From the NCBI GenBank assembly GCA_964213345.1, contig CAXOVX010000002.1:1-64000 (forward strand): a stretch of DNA of 64,000 nt. The letters are read 5' to 3'. The notes beneath the pieces were generated by a model. It was given only the letters and a program-made list of their open reading frames with translations, made no database searches and was not told the DNA's origin. Shown in pieces: positions 18,715-27,629 of this stretch (positions are counted from its first letter, which is position 1; each line of letters begins with the position of its first letter). The stretch is from CAXOVX01 sp964213345. Lineage in GTDB: Bacteria; Pseudomonadota; Alphaproteobacteria; Rickettsiales; Midichloriaceae. A program made the position numbers and the translations under genes.

Positions 18715-18874
18715 GTCATTATCCCATATATTAAGGTTGATACAATATACTACAAAAGAAGGCTCCTAGGCTTGACATCGCAAAAACACTCACCCCTCAG
18801 AACCACTTTCACGTATAAATGTCTAGCATACAATTTTACTGTTTTATCAAAGTTTCTAAAAATTCTGAATATAA

Positions 18875-19162
18875 CTACTTAGATTTTTTATTTACAATTT
18901 CTTTAAAATCTTTTCCTGGAACAAATTTTGGACGCCTTGATGCTGGTACTTTCATTTCTTGACCATTTTGCGGGTTACGTACGGTCTTTTCTTTTACGTT
19001 TACCACTTTAAATGTCCCAAATCCAACAAATCTAACTATTTCTTCTCCATTGGATAAGGCTTCTACAACGAGCTGCAAGAAAATGTCGACAAGTCTGGTT
19101 GCTTCTGTTTTTGTACTACTGGCTTTTTTTGCATAAGCTGCAACAAATTCTGTTTTATTCAC
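18875..19162 (-). CDS. HU-family DNA-binding protein
   Basis: 95 aa, the standard HU length. Features: MNKTEFVAAYAKKASSTKTE, VRFVGFGTFKVVNVKEKTVR, and the DNA-binding arm RNPQNGQEMKVPASRRPKF. GTG start at 19162 with GAGGG eight bases upstream. HU dimers bend DNA and compact the nucleoid. An IHF subunit is less likely because the arm and length match HU. Confidence 0.93.
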   Translation of the reverse strand: MNKTEFVAAYAKKASSTKTEATRLVDIFLQLVVEALSNGEEIVRFVGFGTFKVVNVKEKTVRNPQNGQEMKVPASRRPKFVPGKDFKEIVNKKSK

Positions 19163-19215
19163 GACCTAACCCTCTATCTAGTGTTGAACAATTAATAGTA
19201 TGCTTACAGTTATGA

Positions 19216-19440
19216 CTATGGCTTTATTTGAGATATATAGTCAAGAGAATTTTTATCAACAATGCGTAAAATGTAGTCAAAATCCAGTTTTATCTTATTA
19301 AATATGTATTTAGTATACACGTTAAAATTGAAGCTGGGCCACATTTTTTTAAGAATTTTATGAGCTGTTTTTAGTAATCTTCTTATCGAAGGCACACTTA
19401 GTAGATGCTTATTAATATGGTTCGAGAATTTTGAGTACAT
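19216..19440 (-). CDS. Possible small basic protein (74 aa)
   Basis: ATG at 19440; 74 residues, rich in Lys, Asn, Phe and Ile, no recognised family. It sits between HU and tRNA-Pro. No clear ribosome site. It could be a real small gene or a chance frame in AT-rich DNA. Confidence 0.25.
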   Translation of the reverse strand: MYSKFSNHINKHLLSVPSIRRLLKTAHKILKKMWPSFNFNVYTKYIFNKIKLDFDYILRIVDKNSLDYISQIKP

Positions 19441-19543
19441 TTTAGTCTATACAACACTAAGTACTTTCAACACCCTCTACTTAAAATCTTACGGATTTTT
19501 GTATATAACGTAGCACTTGTATACGTGCTGCAATTCCAAAATA

Positions 19544-19620
19544 TGGTCGGGGCAGAGAGATTTGAACTCCCGACCCTCTGGTCCCAAACCAGGCGCGCTA
19601 CCAAGCTGCGCTATGCCCCG
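19544..19620 (-). tRNA. trnP: tRNA-Pro (anticodon TGG)
   Basis: Minus strand: CGGGGCATAGCGCAG start, anticodon loop TTTGGGA in a CCTGG stem, T-arm GGAGTTCAAATCTC, encoded CCA. Confidence 0.96.
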
Positions 19621-20170
19621 ACATTGACGGAATATCCATTACTAACCCTCTACTTCATCTTAAAAAGCTTATAGTAATAAGTGTAAATTTTAGCAACCAG
19701 AAAAATCCATTACATAAAAATTAAACCGCTTCTATCCTCCGAAAATATTATCTTTTTTTAGCTTTGTCAAATTAAAGTAAAAGAATGTGGTAAATAATAT
19801 AACACGATGATTATTGGTTTTGTTGCTAATTTCCCATATAAAATAGAAAAAACTTACTTAACGCAAATGTGCAATAGTGGCAGTAGACTTCTTGCGAAAC
19901 TTTACTCCTGTTACGTGATTTAGTTCCGTTAAGTAAGTGGTGTGAGTTAGTTATAAAATGACTTATTGTAGATAGGATTTTTAGTTTTTTGGAGTGTAGG
20001 AAAGAAATTGTAAGCTGAGGTTAATCCAAATAGTATTAGCATAAGAAGTATTCTGTATATTTTTGCCTAAATTTTATTATTCTTGAGTGATAGCCATTCC
20101 TTGGTGTTTTTGCGCGGTTATACAAATTATTCAAAAGGGGGTTTGGTGTTACTTCACAAAATAACCAACC
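19621..20170. repeat. Gene-free gap with IS481 3'-end scrap and repeat family II
   Basis: About 550 bp without a gene. 19905-19970 resembles the terminal part of the IS481 remnant at 45715-46290 (TCCGTTAAG followed by a GTGTGA block). 19960-20100 matches repeat family II, with a TTTTTGGAGTGTA end and a TGAGTGATAGCCATTCC end, followed by CCTTGGTGTTTTTGCGC, also found after the copy near 52150. Confidence 0.5.
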
Positions 20171-20214
20171 ATTGTAGAGTGGACTAGTACTACTGCACTA
20201 GTCCACTCTACAAT
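20171..20214 (-). terminator. Perfect 18-bp stem-loop at the ispE stop codon
   Basis: ATTGTAGAGTGGACTAGT and its exact complement flank an 8-nt loop. The structure includes the ispE stop codon and lies just downstream on the minus strand. There is no clean T-run after it, so it may act as an mRNA 3'-end stabiliser or protein site rather than a classical terminator. Confidence 0.55.
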
Positions 20215-21104
20215 TCTACATGCTCATAATGTACAAACCACCTGTAGCTATTTTGTATTTTATATGCCGCAGCTTTAGCTAATTTCACATCATGAAAAAT
20301 ACCAAAACATGTAGGACCACTCCCTGTCATTCTTGAAACAATACAACCATCCTGTTGATTTAGTACATTAATTACATCTAATATTTTAGGTTGTAATTGA
20401 AAAGCAATGTCGTATAAATCATTTTGACCGTTGTATATATGCCATTTTACAAAATTTTTGTTTATTTTTTGACCACCATAAAATACATCATTTAATTTTT
20501 TAGCAGCATTATTAACTTCAAACATACCGTAAGACATTGATGTATTGATTTCAACCATTGGGTTAACAAGTACTAGTTCAAACTCTACGCCAATTTTTAG
20601 TGGTACAAATATTTCTCCTATACCTTCAACAAAACAACATCTAGCATCTTGGAAGGCAAACGGTACATCAGCACCAACAATAGATGCAATTTTCAACATC
20701 TCATCATTACCGATATTTAGTTTCCACAACGATAGTAATAACTTCAATACAGAAGCTGCATTACAAGATCCTCCCCCCAACCCTGCAGCAATTGGTATAT
20801 TTTTTGTTATATGTATTTTAGCGCCGTATTTGGAAATTTTTCTGCTTAACATAGAAGCACAATTTGCGTATTCAAGTAGTAGATTTAATGCCTTTATTAC
20901 TGTGTTTTGACCGTGTATTATCGGAGTACTACCTACTTTATAAACTACATTACATACTATAGAATCACATTCCTCAACACTTATAACATCAGCTAGATTC
21001 AATTTCAGAAATAAGCTTTGTAGTAAATGACGTCTACTAGTTCTATGTTTTCCAACTATGTAAAGGAATAAATTTACTTTAGCATGAGATGTAGTAACTA
21101 ACAT
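20208..21104 (-). CDS. ispE: 4-diphosphocytidyl-2-C-methyl-D-erythritol kinase IspE
   Basis: 298 aa from the ATG at 21104; a TTG two codons upstream is less likely. GHMP kinase features: N-terminal AKVNLFLYIVGKHRTSRRHL, the ATP loop PIAAGLGGGSCNAASVLKLL, DVPFAF with its catalytic-type Asp, and C-terminal MTGSGPTCFGIF. It phosphorylates CDP-ME in the non-mevalonate isoprenoid pathway, cytosolic. The stop lies inside the 18-bp stem-loop. Confidence 0.95.
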   Translation of the reverse strand: MLVTTSHAKVNLFLYIVGKHRTSRRHLLQSLFLKLNLADVISVEECDSIVCNVVYKVGSTPIIHGQNTVIKALNLLLEYANCASMLSRKISKYGAKIHITKNIPIAAGLGGGSCNAASVLKLLLSLWKLNIGNDEMLKIASIVGADVPFAFQDARCCFVEGIGEIFVPLKIGVEFELVLVNPMVEINTSMSYGMFEVNNAAKKLNDVFYGGQKINKNFVKWHIYNGQNDLYDIAFQLQPKILDVINVLNQQDGCIVSRMTGSGPTCFGIFHDVKLAKAAAYKIQNSYRWFVHYEHVEL

Positions 21105-21356
21105 AACCAACTAAATATACAAAATAATAACTTATATAATAAAATATCTTTTTATAGTGTAGTAGGTGTTAGTATATGTTGAATGTTGAATTATCATTTT
21201 TAATTTTCCCATTTTACGAATATCAAAAACAAAATTGCATTAATTAACACTGTTGATTGATGTTATGTGATAGTGAAATTTCATTACCCCAACACAAAAG
21301 TACAAACACCACTCAATAATGTTGAAATTATTATATACTATGTGAGTATTATGATA

Positions 21357-21593
21357 TTATGTATCCATCCCTATGGCATTTTTGTATGTCTCTAGTAATG
21401 TTTCCTGTTCATCTATTTCGTGTTTTTTCATCTTACGCAGTTTTAGTAATATACGCATAATCTTAGGTTCAAAACCACTAGATTTGGCTTCAGCATATAT
21501 GTCCTTAATGTTAGTGCAAATATCTCTTTTCTCTTCTTCTAATCTTTCAATTCTCTCTATATACTGTTGTAATTTTGTATTTTCTATACTCAT
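21357..21593 (-). CDS. gapR: GapR family (DUF2312) DNA-binding protein
   Basis: 78 aa. Helical, with the DUF2312 signature QYIERIERLEEEKRDICTNI, DIYAEAKSSGFEPKIMRILL and a C-terminal helix. In Caulobacter GapR binds overtwisted AT-rich DNA and supports replication and transcription. ATG at 21593. Stands alone between ispE and the permease. Confidence 0.9.
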   Translation of the reverse strand: MSIENTKLQQYIERIERLEEEKRDICTNIKDIYAEAKSSGFEPKIMRILLKLRKMKKHEIDEQETLLETYKNAIGMDT

Positions 21594-21648
21594 GTAAACC
21601 CTTTTTTTATTAAGTTAATATTATAAACTAAATTGCAACTTTGTGCTG

Positions 21649-22704
21649 TCACTCATAATTGTATTTATCTAATAACACGTGCAAGAACATAATTATTATC
21701 ACTGTTATAGGTAATGCCAAAAACATACCCAATATGCCAAAAATGTTAGCACTTAGCAATAGACTAAAAATTGTGAGTAGTGGATGTAATCCTAGTTTTT
21801 TTCCAACTATTTTTGGGCTTACTATAGCAGTATCCAATACACTACCAAACATAAAGAGTGCTGTTATTGCGTATATTTTTGTAGATAGGCCGAATTGTAA
21901 TACAGCTACTACACAGCATGTGCAGAAACCAATTATAACACCCAAATATGGTATAAAAATCATCACTCCAGATAATATACCAAGTGGGATAGCTGGACTT
22001 AGGTTTATCACCGAAAACCCAACACTATAGTATACTGCCCAAATAGATGCTACTAGTACTTGTGCATGCAAGAATCTTATAAATACATTGTCTATTTCTG
22101 AGATCCAAAAAGTTAACGAGTGGTGGTAATGTTTTGGAATTATCATCATAAAATTTTCACTTATTTTATCAATATCTCGTAGTACATAAAATGTGATAAA
22201 TGGAGTCAATATATTTACGACAATAAGATGAAGGGCAAATTCTGTGGACTGTCCAATTCCAGCAATAAGCTTTGTAAAAAAGTTTACGGAGTATTGAGGT
22301 ATTTGCGTTAATAACGCATCTGTTGCTTCCTGTAAATTGCCAGGTAAATACTTTAATATTTTTTCTTTTAATATTTGTCCAACAGAACTGATATCTGCTG
22401 TAATTAGAAAATTGTATAGGTGCATTACTTGTTTGTATACAGTAGGAAAAACGTAAACAATGAAAGCCAATGCAATACTATAAAATATTGCAACAGCTAA
22501 AAATGATGCTACACACTTTCCAGTGAGAAAATACTTATTTATAATCTTAGCAAATGGAGTGAGAATATAAGATAACACAGCTCCCATAATGAAAGGGGTA
22601 AGAATGCTCTTACTGAAATAAAGTAATATACATAGTGATAGTAAAAACGCAAAAAACAACGAGTATTTTAGTAATTTAACTTTATTGTAATGTATTTTTT
22701 TCAT
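21649..22704 (-). CDS. AI-2E/PerM family membrane permease
   Basis: 351 aa with about seven or eight transmembrane helices. Family hallmarks: a hydrophobic N-terminal pair with GAVLSYILTPFAKIINKYF, a central amphipathic region, PLGILSGVMIFIPYLGVIIG, and VLDTAIVSPKIVGKKLGLHP. Members export small molecules (AI-2 in TqsA) or act as Na+/H+ antiporters; the substrate is unknown here. Its ATG overlaps the stop of the upstream pseudouridine synthase gene by 4 bp (ATGA), so the two are translationally coupled. Confidence 0.88.
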   Translation of the reverse strand: MKKIHYNKVKLLKYSLFFAFLLSLCILLYFSKSILTPFIMGAVLSYILTPFAKIINKYFLTGKCVASFLAVAIFYSIALAFIVYVFPTVYKQVMHLYNFLITADISSVGQILKEKILKYLPGNLQEATDALLTQIPQYSVNFFTKLIAGIGQSTEFALHLIVVNILTPFITFYVLRDIDKISENFMMIIPKHYHHSLTFWISEIDNVFIRFLHAQVLVASIWAVYYSVGFSVINLSPAIPLGILSGVMIFIPYLGVIIGFCTCCVVAVLQFGLSTKIYAITALFMFGSVLDTAIVSPKIVGKKLGLHPLLTIFSLLLSANIFGILGMFLALPITVIIIMFLHVLLDKYNYE

Positions 22705-23417
22705 ATATTATTGTATGGCAATAATCGTGATATAACTTGTTCTTGCACTTCTTTTATATCTCCAGGCTTCATGCCATTCAACATAAATTCACCGTAAGAG
22801 ACTCTAATCAGTCTACTAACTTGTACACCAAAATAAGCTAGTACTTTGCGTATCTCCCTATTTTTGCCCTCTGTAAGGGAGATTGTCACCCAGAAATTTA
22901 GTTTTTTGCTAGTATTATTATAAGTGATTTTTATTTTGCCATAACTTATTCCGTCTATGGTAATGCCGTTTGCAATTTTATTTATATGCTCTGCTCTTAG
23001 ATCTCCAAATATCCTACACATATATTTTCGTTCTAAAGCTGTCGCGGGTAATGCAAATTTATGTGCTAATGCTCCGTTATTTGTTAGTAACAACAATCCT
23101 TCAGTACTGTAATCTAACCTACCTACAGAAATTACCCTGGGTAAGTTTTTTGGTAGCAAAGAGAATACAGTAACCCTTTTTTGTGGATCATGATGTGTTG
23201 TTATGGTATTTTGCGGTTTGTAGTACAGCCATAGCCTAGTTCTGGATTCTGAGCTTAGATCTTTTTCATCTACCGTAACATGTTGATTTTTATCTACAAA
23301 AGTAACAGCTGTATGTATTTGACTCCCATCAACTTTGACGCGTCCTTCTGCTATTAATATTTCTGCTTCGCGTCTTGAACAATATCCTGAATTCGCGATA
23401 AATTTTGCTAACCTCAT
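22701..23417 (-). CDS. rRNA pseudouridine synthase, RsuA/RluB/RluE/RluF type
   Basis: 238 aa from the ATG at 23417 (MRLAKFIANSGYCSRREAE, the start of the S4 domain); an ATG two codons earlier is also possible. The S4 RNA-binding domain is followed by the catalytic GRLDYSTEGLLLLTNNG with the essential Asp, then TEGKNREIRKVLAYFGVQV. It isomerises uridine in rRNA. RluB-like (23S) is more likely than RsuA from the sequence pattern, but I cannot settle it. Next to a GATase gene upstream, and coupled to the permease downstream. Confidence 0.9.
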   Translation of the reverse strand: MRLAKFIANSGYCSRREAEILIAEGRVKVDGSQIHTAVTFVDKNQHVTVDEKDLSSESRTRLWLYYKPQNTITTHHDPQKRVTVFSLLPKNLPRVISVGRLDYSTEGLLLLTNNGALAHKFALPATALERKYMCRIFGDLRAEHINKIANGITIDGISYGKIKITYNNTSKKLNFWVTISLTEGKNREIRKVLAYFGVQVSRLIRVSYGEFMLNGMKPGDIKEVQEQVISRLLPYNNI

Positions 23418-23439
23418 ATGCATATATTTATACGTAATT

Positions 23440-24186
23440 TTATCTACGTCCACAAACATCAACAAATGCTTCAATTAATTTCATGTCTTGCTTTATAAAA
23501 CAAAACTCAGGATGCCATTCTACACCAACACAAAATGGATAACTATTCATTTCTATTCCTTCTATAGCTCCATCATCCGCAATAGCATTAACAATTAGGT
23601 GTTGGCCTAATATTTTGACTGCTTGATGATGAGAACTGTTAACTTTGTAATTTGTGGTACGCACTACGCTGTACAGTAATGTTCCGTGTGCAATGCTGAT
23701 ATTATGAGATGGTAAATGACGTGGAGTAGTTTGCTTATGTTCTATATGATTGTGAATTTCAGATGGTATGTCTTGTATTAAGCTACCGCCCATTGCAACA
23801 TTAATCAATTGCATACCTCCGCATATCCCAAGTATTGCTTTTTTACTATCTAGCATTGCTAGTAGTATTCCTAATTCAAATTGTATGCGATCATCACTCA
23901 TTATGCTCATTTTCTGATATTTTAAGTTTTCTCCATATATTACGGGATTAATATCCCTACTGCTACCGCTAATTAGCACTCCGTCTATAAGGTTTGTATA
24001 TCGCGATATCGCATTTGGACAATATGGTAATAGAATGGGAATCGCACCACACCTCTCTAACGCTGTTACATAGTGCATACGTAGTGCATACCACTGATAA
24101 GGTGAATAAGTAGGATCATTACCATGATAATCTATAGTAATTCCTATGACTGGCCTATGTGCATCTTTTTCTACTAAATTAGCCAT
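23440..24186 (-). CDS. Gamma-glutamyl-gamma-aminobutyrate hydrolase-like class I GATase (peptidase C26)
   Basis: 248 aa. Peptidase C26 layout: N-terminal PVIGITIDYHG, GVLISGSSRDINPVIYGE, nucleophile Cys122 in ILGICGGMQLINVAMGGSL, and the His225/Glu227 pair in VEWHPEF. PuuD-type enzymes hydrolyse gamma-glutamyl amides, but in Rickettsiales the substrate is unknown. ATG start at 24186. Same strand as the pseudouridine synthase, 22 bp apart. Confidence 0.9.
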   Translation of the reverse strand: MANLVEKDAHRPVIGITIDYHGNDPTYSPYQWYALRMHYVTALERCGAIPILLPYCPNAISRYTNLIDGVLISGSSRDINPVIYGENLKYQKMSIMSDDRIQFELGILLAMLDSKKAILGICGGMQLINVAMGGSLIQDIPSEIHNHIEHKQTTPRHLPSHNISIAHGTLLYSVVRTTNYKVNSSHHQAVKILGQHLIVNAIADDGAIEGIEMNSYPFCVGVEWHPEFCFIKQDMKLIEAFVDVCGRR

Positions 24187-24272
24187 ATAGATACGAAAAT
24201 CGTTCTCTTTTTTTATAAAGTGTTGTAATCAATAGTGCTATACATAAAGTAACGATAAAAAGGTTCAGGCCA

Positions 24273-24650
24273 ATGACTCAACGTTATTCTAAGCAACCTT
24301 CTCAACGGCAACTGATGGTATCTAATACAATGCACCGCATATTAGCTGAGGCCATAGTAAGCTACGAAATACACCACCCCGAACTACGTAACGAATTGTT
24401 GAGTGTTGCGCAAGTGAAAATTAGTCCTGATTTAAAAATTGCCACTGTTTTTGTCATAGTAAGGTCTTGTACAAAAGATACGCAAGAACAAATGTTATCA
24501 TTGTTACAAAAATTAAGTAATGAAATACGGCATATTGTTACAAAAAAACTGCACTTGAGGTACGCACCAGAGATAAGATTTATGTTGGACGATACATTGG
24601 ATAAGATGAGTTATATGGATGGTGTGTTTAATAAATTAGCTGTGAAATAA
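24273..24650 (+). CDS. rbfA: Ribosome-binding factor A
   Basis: 125 aa. Typical RbfA: SNTMHRILAEAIVSYEIHHP, KISPDLKIATVFVIV, LRYAPEIRFMLDDTLDKMSY. It helps mature 16S rRNA 5' end and 30S subunits, with a KH-type fold. Convergent with radC; the ~120-bp repeat lies between them. Confidence 0.95.
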   Translation: MTQRYSKQPSQRQLMVSNTMHRILAEAIVSYEIHHPELRNELLSVAQVKISPDLKIATVFVIVRSCTKDTQEQMLSLLQKLSNEIRHIVTKKLHLRYAPEIRFMLDDTLDKMSYMDGVFNKLAVK

Positions 24651-24670
24651 AAAACTATCTTTTGTGCCAA

Positions 24671-24791
24671 GGTATTATAAGTCCCATTTTAAAATGAGTA
24701 CTAGGAGCGGGAGGAGTGTAGTAATACTACATGACTGAGTCTGAATCCTACAGTGCAACAACGTGAGCGTTAAAAAATGGAATTGGTATTA
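24671..24791 (+). repeat. MITE-like ~130-bp repeat, near-complete copy
   Basis: From TATTATAAGTCCCATTTT to AAAAATGGAATTGGTATTATA. It fills the space between convergent rbfA and radC; its last bases overlap the radC stop codon (24789-24791). Core motifs CTAGGAGC, GTAGTAATACTACATGACTG and CTGAATCC are present. Confidence 0.85.
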
Positions 24792-25493
24792 TAGTAAGTC
24801 GTTACCACGAAAAGAGAAATATTCATCACCAGCTATTATTAGATGATCGTGCATTGTGACATTGACAGCCGCCAAGGCTCCTATGACCTTTTGTGTGATC
24901 TCAATGTCTTCTTTGGATGGGTTAATATCTCTACTTGGGTGATTATGTATTAGTATTATTGCGCAAGCTCCATATAACAGGGCATATCTGGCTATTTCTC
25001 TTGGATATATAGCTATTTTATCGACAGTACCAGTATTAAAAAATTCATCTGCAATTAAAATATTTTTCTTATTTAAAAATAACACCCTGAAAGATTCATG
25101 TTTTTTGAATCCCATGGTAAATTTGCAGTAATTTAATACTGAGAGCCAGTTGTTTAGTACATTGATTTTTTGTTGTCTTATTGGAATACATAGTCTTGAG
25201 AATAAATCAGATAAGAGACGTAAGTAGTTTGCAACGGTTTCGCCAATCCCTGTTATTGCCATTAACTCACCAGAATCAGCGAAGATTACTCCATGTAAAG
25301 AGCCAAAATGACTCAGTAAATCTTTTGCTAACTTCTTTGTGTCACGCCTTGCTATTACTTGAAATAATAATAGTTCTAGGATCTCATAATCGGGAAAAGA
25401 GCGTATGGCTACTTTAGCGAACCTCTCACGCAACCTAGTCCTATGTCCGCTATTATCTTGACTCGGGCGGAATGTACCGCTTTCGCTTTCCAT
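24789..25493 (-). CDS. radC: RadC-family JAMM-domain protein
   Basis: 234 aa. N-terminal helix-hairpin-helix region (LLSHFGSLHGVIFAD, ITGIGETVANYLRLL), then the JAB/MPN domain with metal ligands His183, His185 and Asp196 (LIHNHPSRDINPSKEDIEIT). Family members are named for DNA repair but their biochemical role is unresolved. ATG start at 25493. The stop codon coincides with the edge of the neighbouring repeat. Confidence 0.92.
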   Translation of the reverse strand: MESESGTFRPSQDNSGHRTRLRERFAKVAIRSFPDYEILELLLFQVIARRDTKKLAKDLLSHFGSLHGVIFADSGELMAITGIGETVANYLRLLSDLFSRLCIPIRQQKINVLNNWLSVLNYCKFTMGFKKHESFRVLFLNKKNILIADEFFNTGTVDKIAIYPREIARYALLYGACAIILIHNHPSRDINPSKEDIEITQKVIGALAAVNVTMHDHLIIAGDEYFSFRGNDLL

Positions 25494-25587
25494 CTACCTT
25501 TTGTTGCATAAATATTGTCTAAGAATGTCCGAAATAATTTTAGTAAGATATTTAAAACACGACAAGGTGTCAAATTAAATCGTATCA

Positions 25588-25673
25588 TGGTGCCCAGAAG
25601 AAGACTCGAACTTCCATAACTTTGCAGTTACTAGCACCTGAAGCTAGTGCGTCTACCATTTCGCCATCTGGGC
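25588..25673 (-). tRNA. trnL: tRNA-Leu (anticodon CAG)
   Basis: Minus strand, long variable arm as in class II tRNAs. Acceptor GCCCAGA, anticodon loop TTCAGGT in a CTAGC/GCTAG stem, T-arm AGTTCGAGTCT, encoded CCA. Confidence 0.95.
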
Positions 25674-25722
25674 TGCAGGCACATTCTAACTTACAAGAAG
25701 TAAAAATAAAATAGATAATGTA

Positions 25723-25847
25723 TATCAATCCCCCTTTTTAACGCTCACGTTGTCGTGTTGTAGGATTTAGGCTTAGTCACGTAGTATTACTCTATACTTC
25801 TTCGCCATCACCATTGCACTTTTAGTGCTAATGGTATTACACATAAA
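25723..25847 (-). repeat. MITE-like ~130-bp repeat, copy in reverse orientation
   Basis: Runs from TATCAATCCCCCTTTTTAAC through GTAGGATTTAGGCTTAGTCA to TTTTAGTGCTAATGGTATTA. Lies between tRNA-Leu and the SRP RNA. The left-end half is shortened. Confidence 0.8.
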
Positions 25848-25894
25848 AATATAAAATCCTTGATGTATCGGGTCTGTTACGTTACTCTTGCACT

Positions 25895-25982
25895 GGGGTT
25901 ACAAGGGTAGGGTCATGTTACGAACCTGGTCAGATTCGAAAGAAAGCAGCCATAGTGGGTGACTTTAGGTCTTGTGATCCCA
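25895..25982 (+). ncRNA. ffs: Signal recognition particle 4.5S RNA
   Basis: The conserved SRP domain IV is plain: CCTGGTCAG, a short loop, AAAG, then GCAGCCA. The flanking arms GGGTTACAAG and CTTGTGATCCC pair (with one bulge) to close a long hairpin. Size and shape match the small bacterial SRP RNA that binds Ffh and targets membrane proteins. The exact 5' end is estimated. Confidence 0.88.
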
Positions 25983-26633
25983 TAGCTCGTTCTTTGATTT
26001 ATTATTGGGTTTTGGTGTGCATTTCAGCATATTAGGTTGCAGTTGGCTCAGTTATCTCTTTAAGGTTGGAGGTATGGTATTTTGTTAAAGGACAATAGTA
26101 GTGGAGTGAAAGATGGGCAATAAAACCAGCATTCATGTTTTAAACCCCAACTATGGATAAGGCTTGCATAACATATTGAAATAGCGAAATTATTATTTTT
26201 ATTTTCTTTTATCAGCTTTTATCGAAACGCCTCGAAACCCCAATTTGCCCTTATAACATTTTATATTCTTGGAAAGCCAAATTCATAAACCGTGTATCAT
26301 CAGCCCTATTTTATGGGTATTACAAGCAGTTTTCTTATCCAAAATTGAGGGTTTTAAGTCGAATAGTCATTGTTGAGCAAGATTGTATTTTGCTGTGTAA
26401 AGCCATTGATTGTTCCGTCAGCTTTTATTTTCCTGCCATGTGGTCATGTTGGAACATGGTGAGTCGGTTGAAGCTGCTATGCCTTGGGAATTTGTGGCTC
26501 TGAATGCACTATTAAAAAATTTCTAGGGTGCTGAATATAGCTTCGAGCCTGGCTATAGTAGTATATGCCATAAATCATGAATACAATTTCATTTTTGAGG
26601 CTGAGGGCTGAGCGAAGTCTTTTTTAATATGGC
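25983..26633. other. Gene-free gap after the SRP RNA
   Basis: About 650 bp. The first part is G/T-rich on the plus strand. The only coding-like piece is a short frame at about 26430-26525 ending MPWEFVALNALLKNF, possibly the stub of a lost gene. No RNase P, tmRNA or 6S signature was recognised. Confidence 0.5.
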
Positions 26634-27359
26634 TCATTTTTCTTCAATTTGAGCTTGCGAATACAAGCTACGTGTCATTGTATATTCGTCTAATGCCATA
26701 GTTGCAATATCATCAGCGATTGCTGAGTATTCAATTTTGATGAGAATAAGTTCCATACCTAACCGAGCATATACATATTTTACTGGTATCAACATATTGA
26801 TAGGGTCAGTGATAAAATCTACTATAAAACCAGCTGTACTTCTAGCTGTAGCTGGGCCTAAAAAAGGTAGTATCAGATATGGACCAGGTTGCCCTTTCCA
26901 CTTATATAATGTGCTACCAAAGGTTAGAGGTTTACTACGTATACCTTTTTCCCCAGCTATATCAAAAACCCCAAATAGGCCCAATGTAGAATTTACTACA
27001 AAACGAAATAAAGCAACAAAGACATTACGTGCGTTACGTTGTAGTATGCTATTTATGACGTATTGAGGTTCATTAAGGTTGTTAAAAAAATTTTTGATCC
27101 TCTGTTGTAACCAAGGCCCTGGCAATAATCCTTTATACAGAAGTATAAAATGTTGGGTGACACAAGTATCCACTTTTTTATTTAGCATAAAAATGTTGCG
27201 ATTATACTTCTCAAATGGATCTGATAAAGTATGAGAGTATTCAATATAGCTTGATTCAGATGTCGGATCATCACTAATTTCGTAGATCTCAGCATAGACT
27301 TTTGTGGCGATAGACAAACAAGCTAATATTAATGCTGCAACAATTATGTAATTTCTCAT
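26634..27359 (-). CDS. mlaA: MlaA (VacJ) family outer-membrane lipid-asymmetry lipoprotein
   Basis: 241 aa. N-terminal signal with a possible lipobox Cys near residue 14 (LILAC). The MlaA core is clear: DPFEKYNRNIFMLNKKVD, FVALFRFVVNSTLGLFGVFD, PLTFGSTLYKWKGQPGPYLI, LPFLGPATARSTAGFIVDFI. MlaA extracts mislocalised phospholipids from the outer leaflet and hands them to MlaC. No other mla gene is adjacent. Divergent from metK. Confidence 0.93.
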   Translation of the reverse strand: MRNYIIVAALILACLSIATKVYAEIYEISDDPTSESSYIEYSHTLSDPFEKYNRNIFMLNKKVDTCVTQHFILLYKGLLPGPWLQQRIKNFFNNLNEPQYVINSILQRNARNVFVALFRFVVNSTLGLFGVFDIAGEKGIRSKPLTFGSTLYKWKGQPGPYLILPFLGPATARSTAGFIVDFITDPINMLIPVKYVYARLGMELILIKIEYSAIADDIATMALDEYTMTRSLYSQAQIEEK

Positions 27360-27440
27360 TATCCTTTGATAAAAAAACTTAAATGCTTTATATCAAGGTT
27401 CATGATACTATCGATCGTATCATATGGCAAGCAAGTATGG

Positions 27441-27567
27441 AAGTATGGGGATAATGAGCACTAGGAGGGAGTGCAAGGGTGATGGTGAAGGAGTGTGGTA
27501 ATACTACATGACTGAGCCTAAATCCTGCAACGTGACGGCATGGGCGCTAAAAAGGGAGATTGGTATA
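27441..27567 (+). repeat. MITE-like ~130-bp repeat in the mlaA-metK divergent gap
   Basis: Shows ATGAGCACTAGGAG, GTGGTAATACTACATGACTG, AGCCTAAATCCTGCAACG and CTAAAAAGGGAGATTGGTAT. The left terminal repeat is degenerate. It lies upstream of both genes and may affect their promoters. Confidence 0.75.
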
Positions 27568-27629
27568 GCATAACAAAATTATGAAATCTTCATCAGTAAG
27601 TTTTATGTATAAAGAGAAAAATTAAAGCA

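Noticed and set aside
25983..26633. Possible tmRNA, 6S or RNase P RNA after the SRP RNA
   Set aside because: None of the conserved core motifs could be found.
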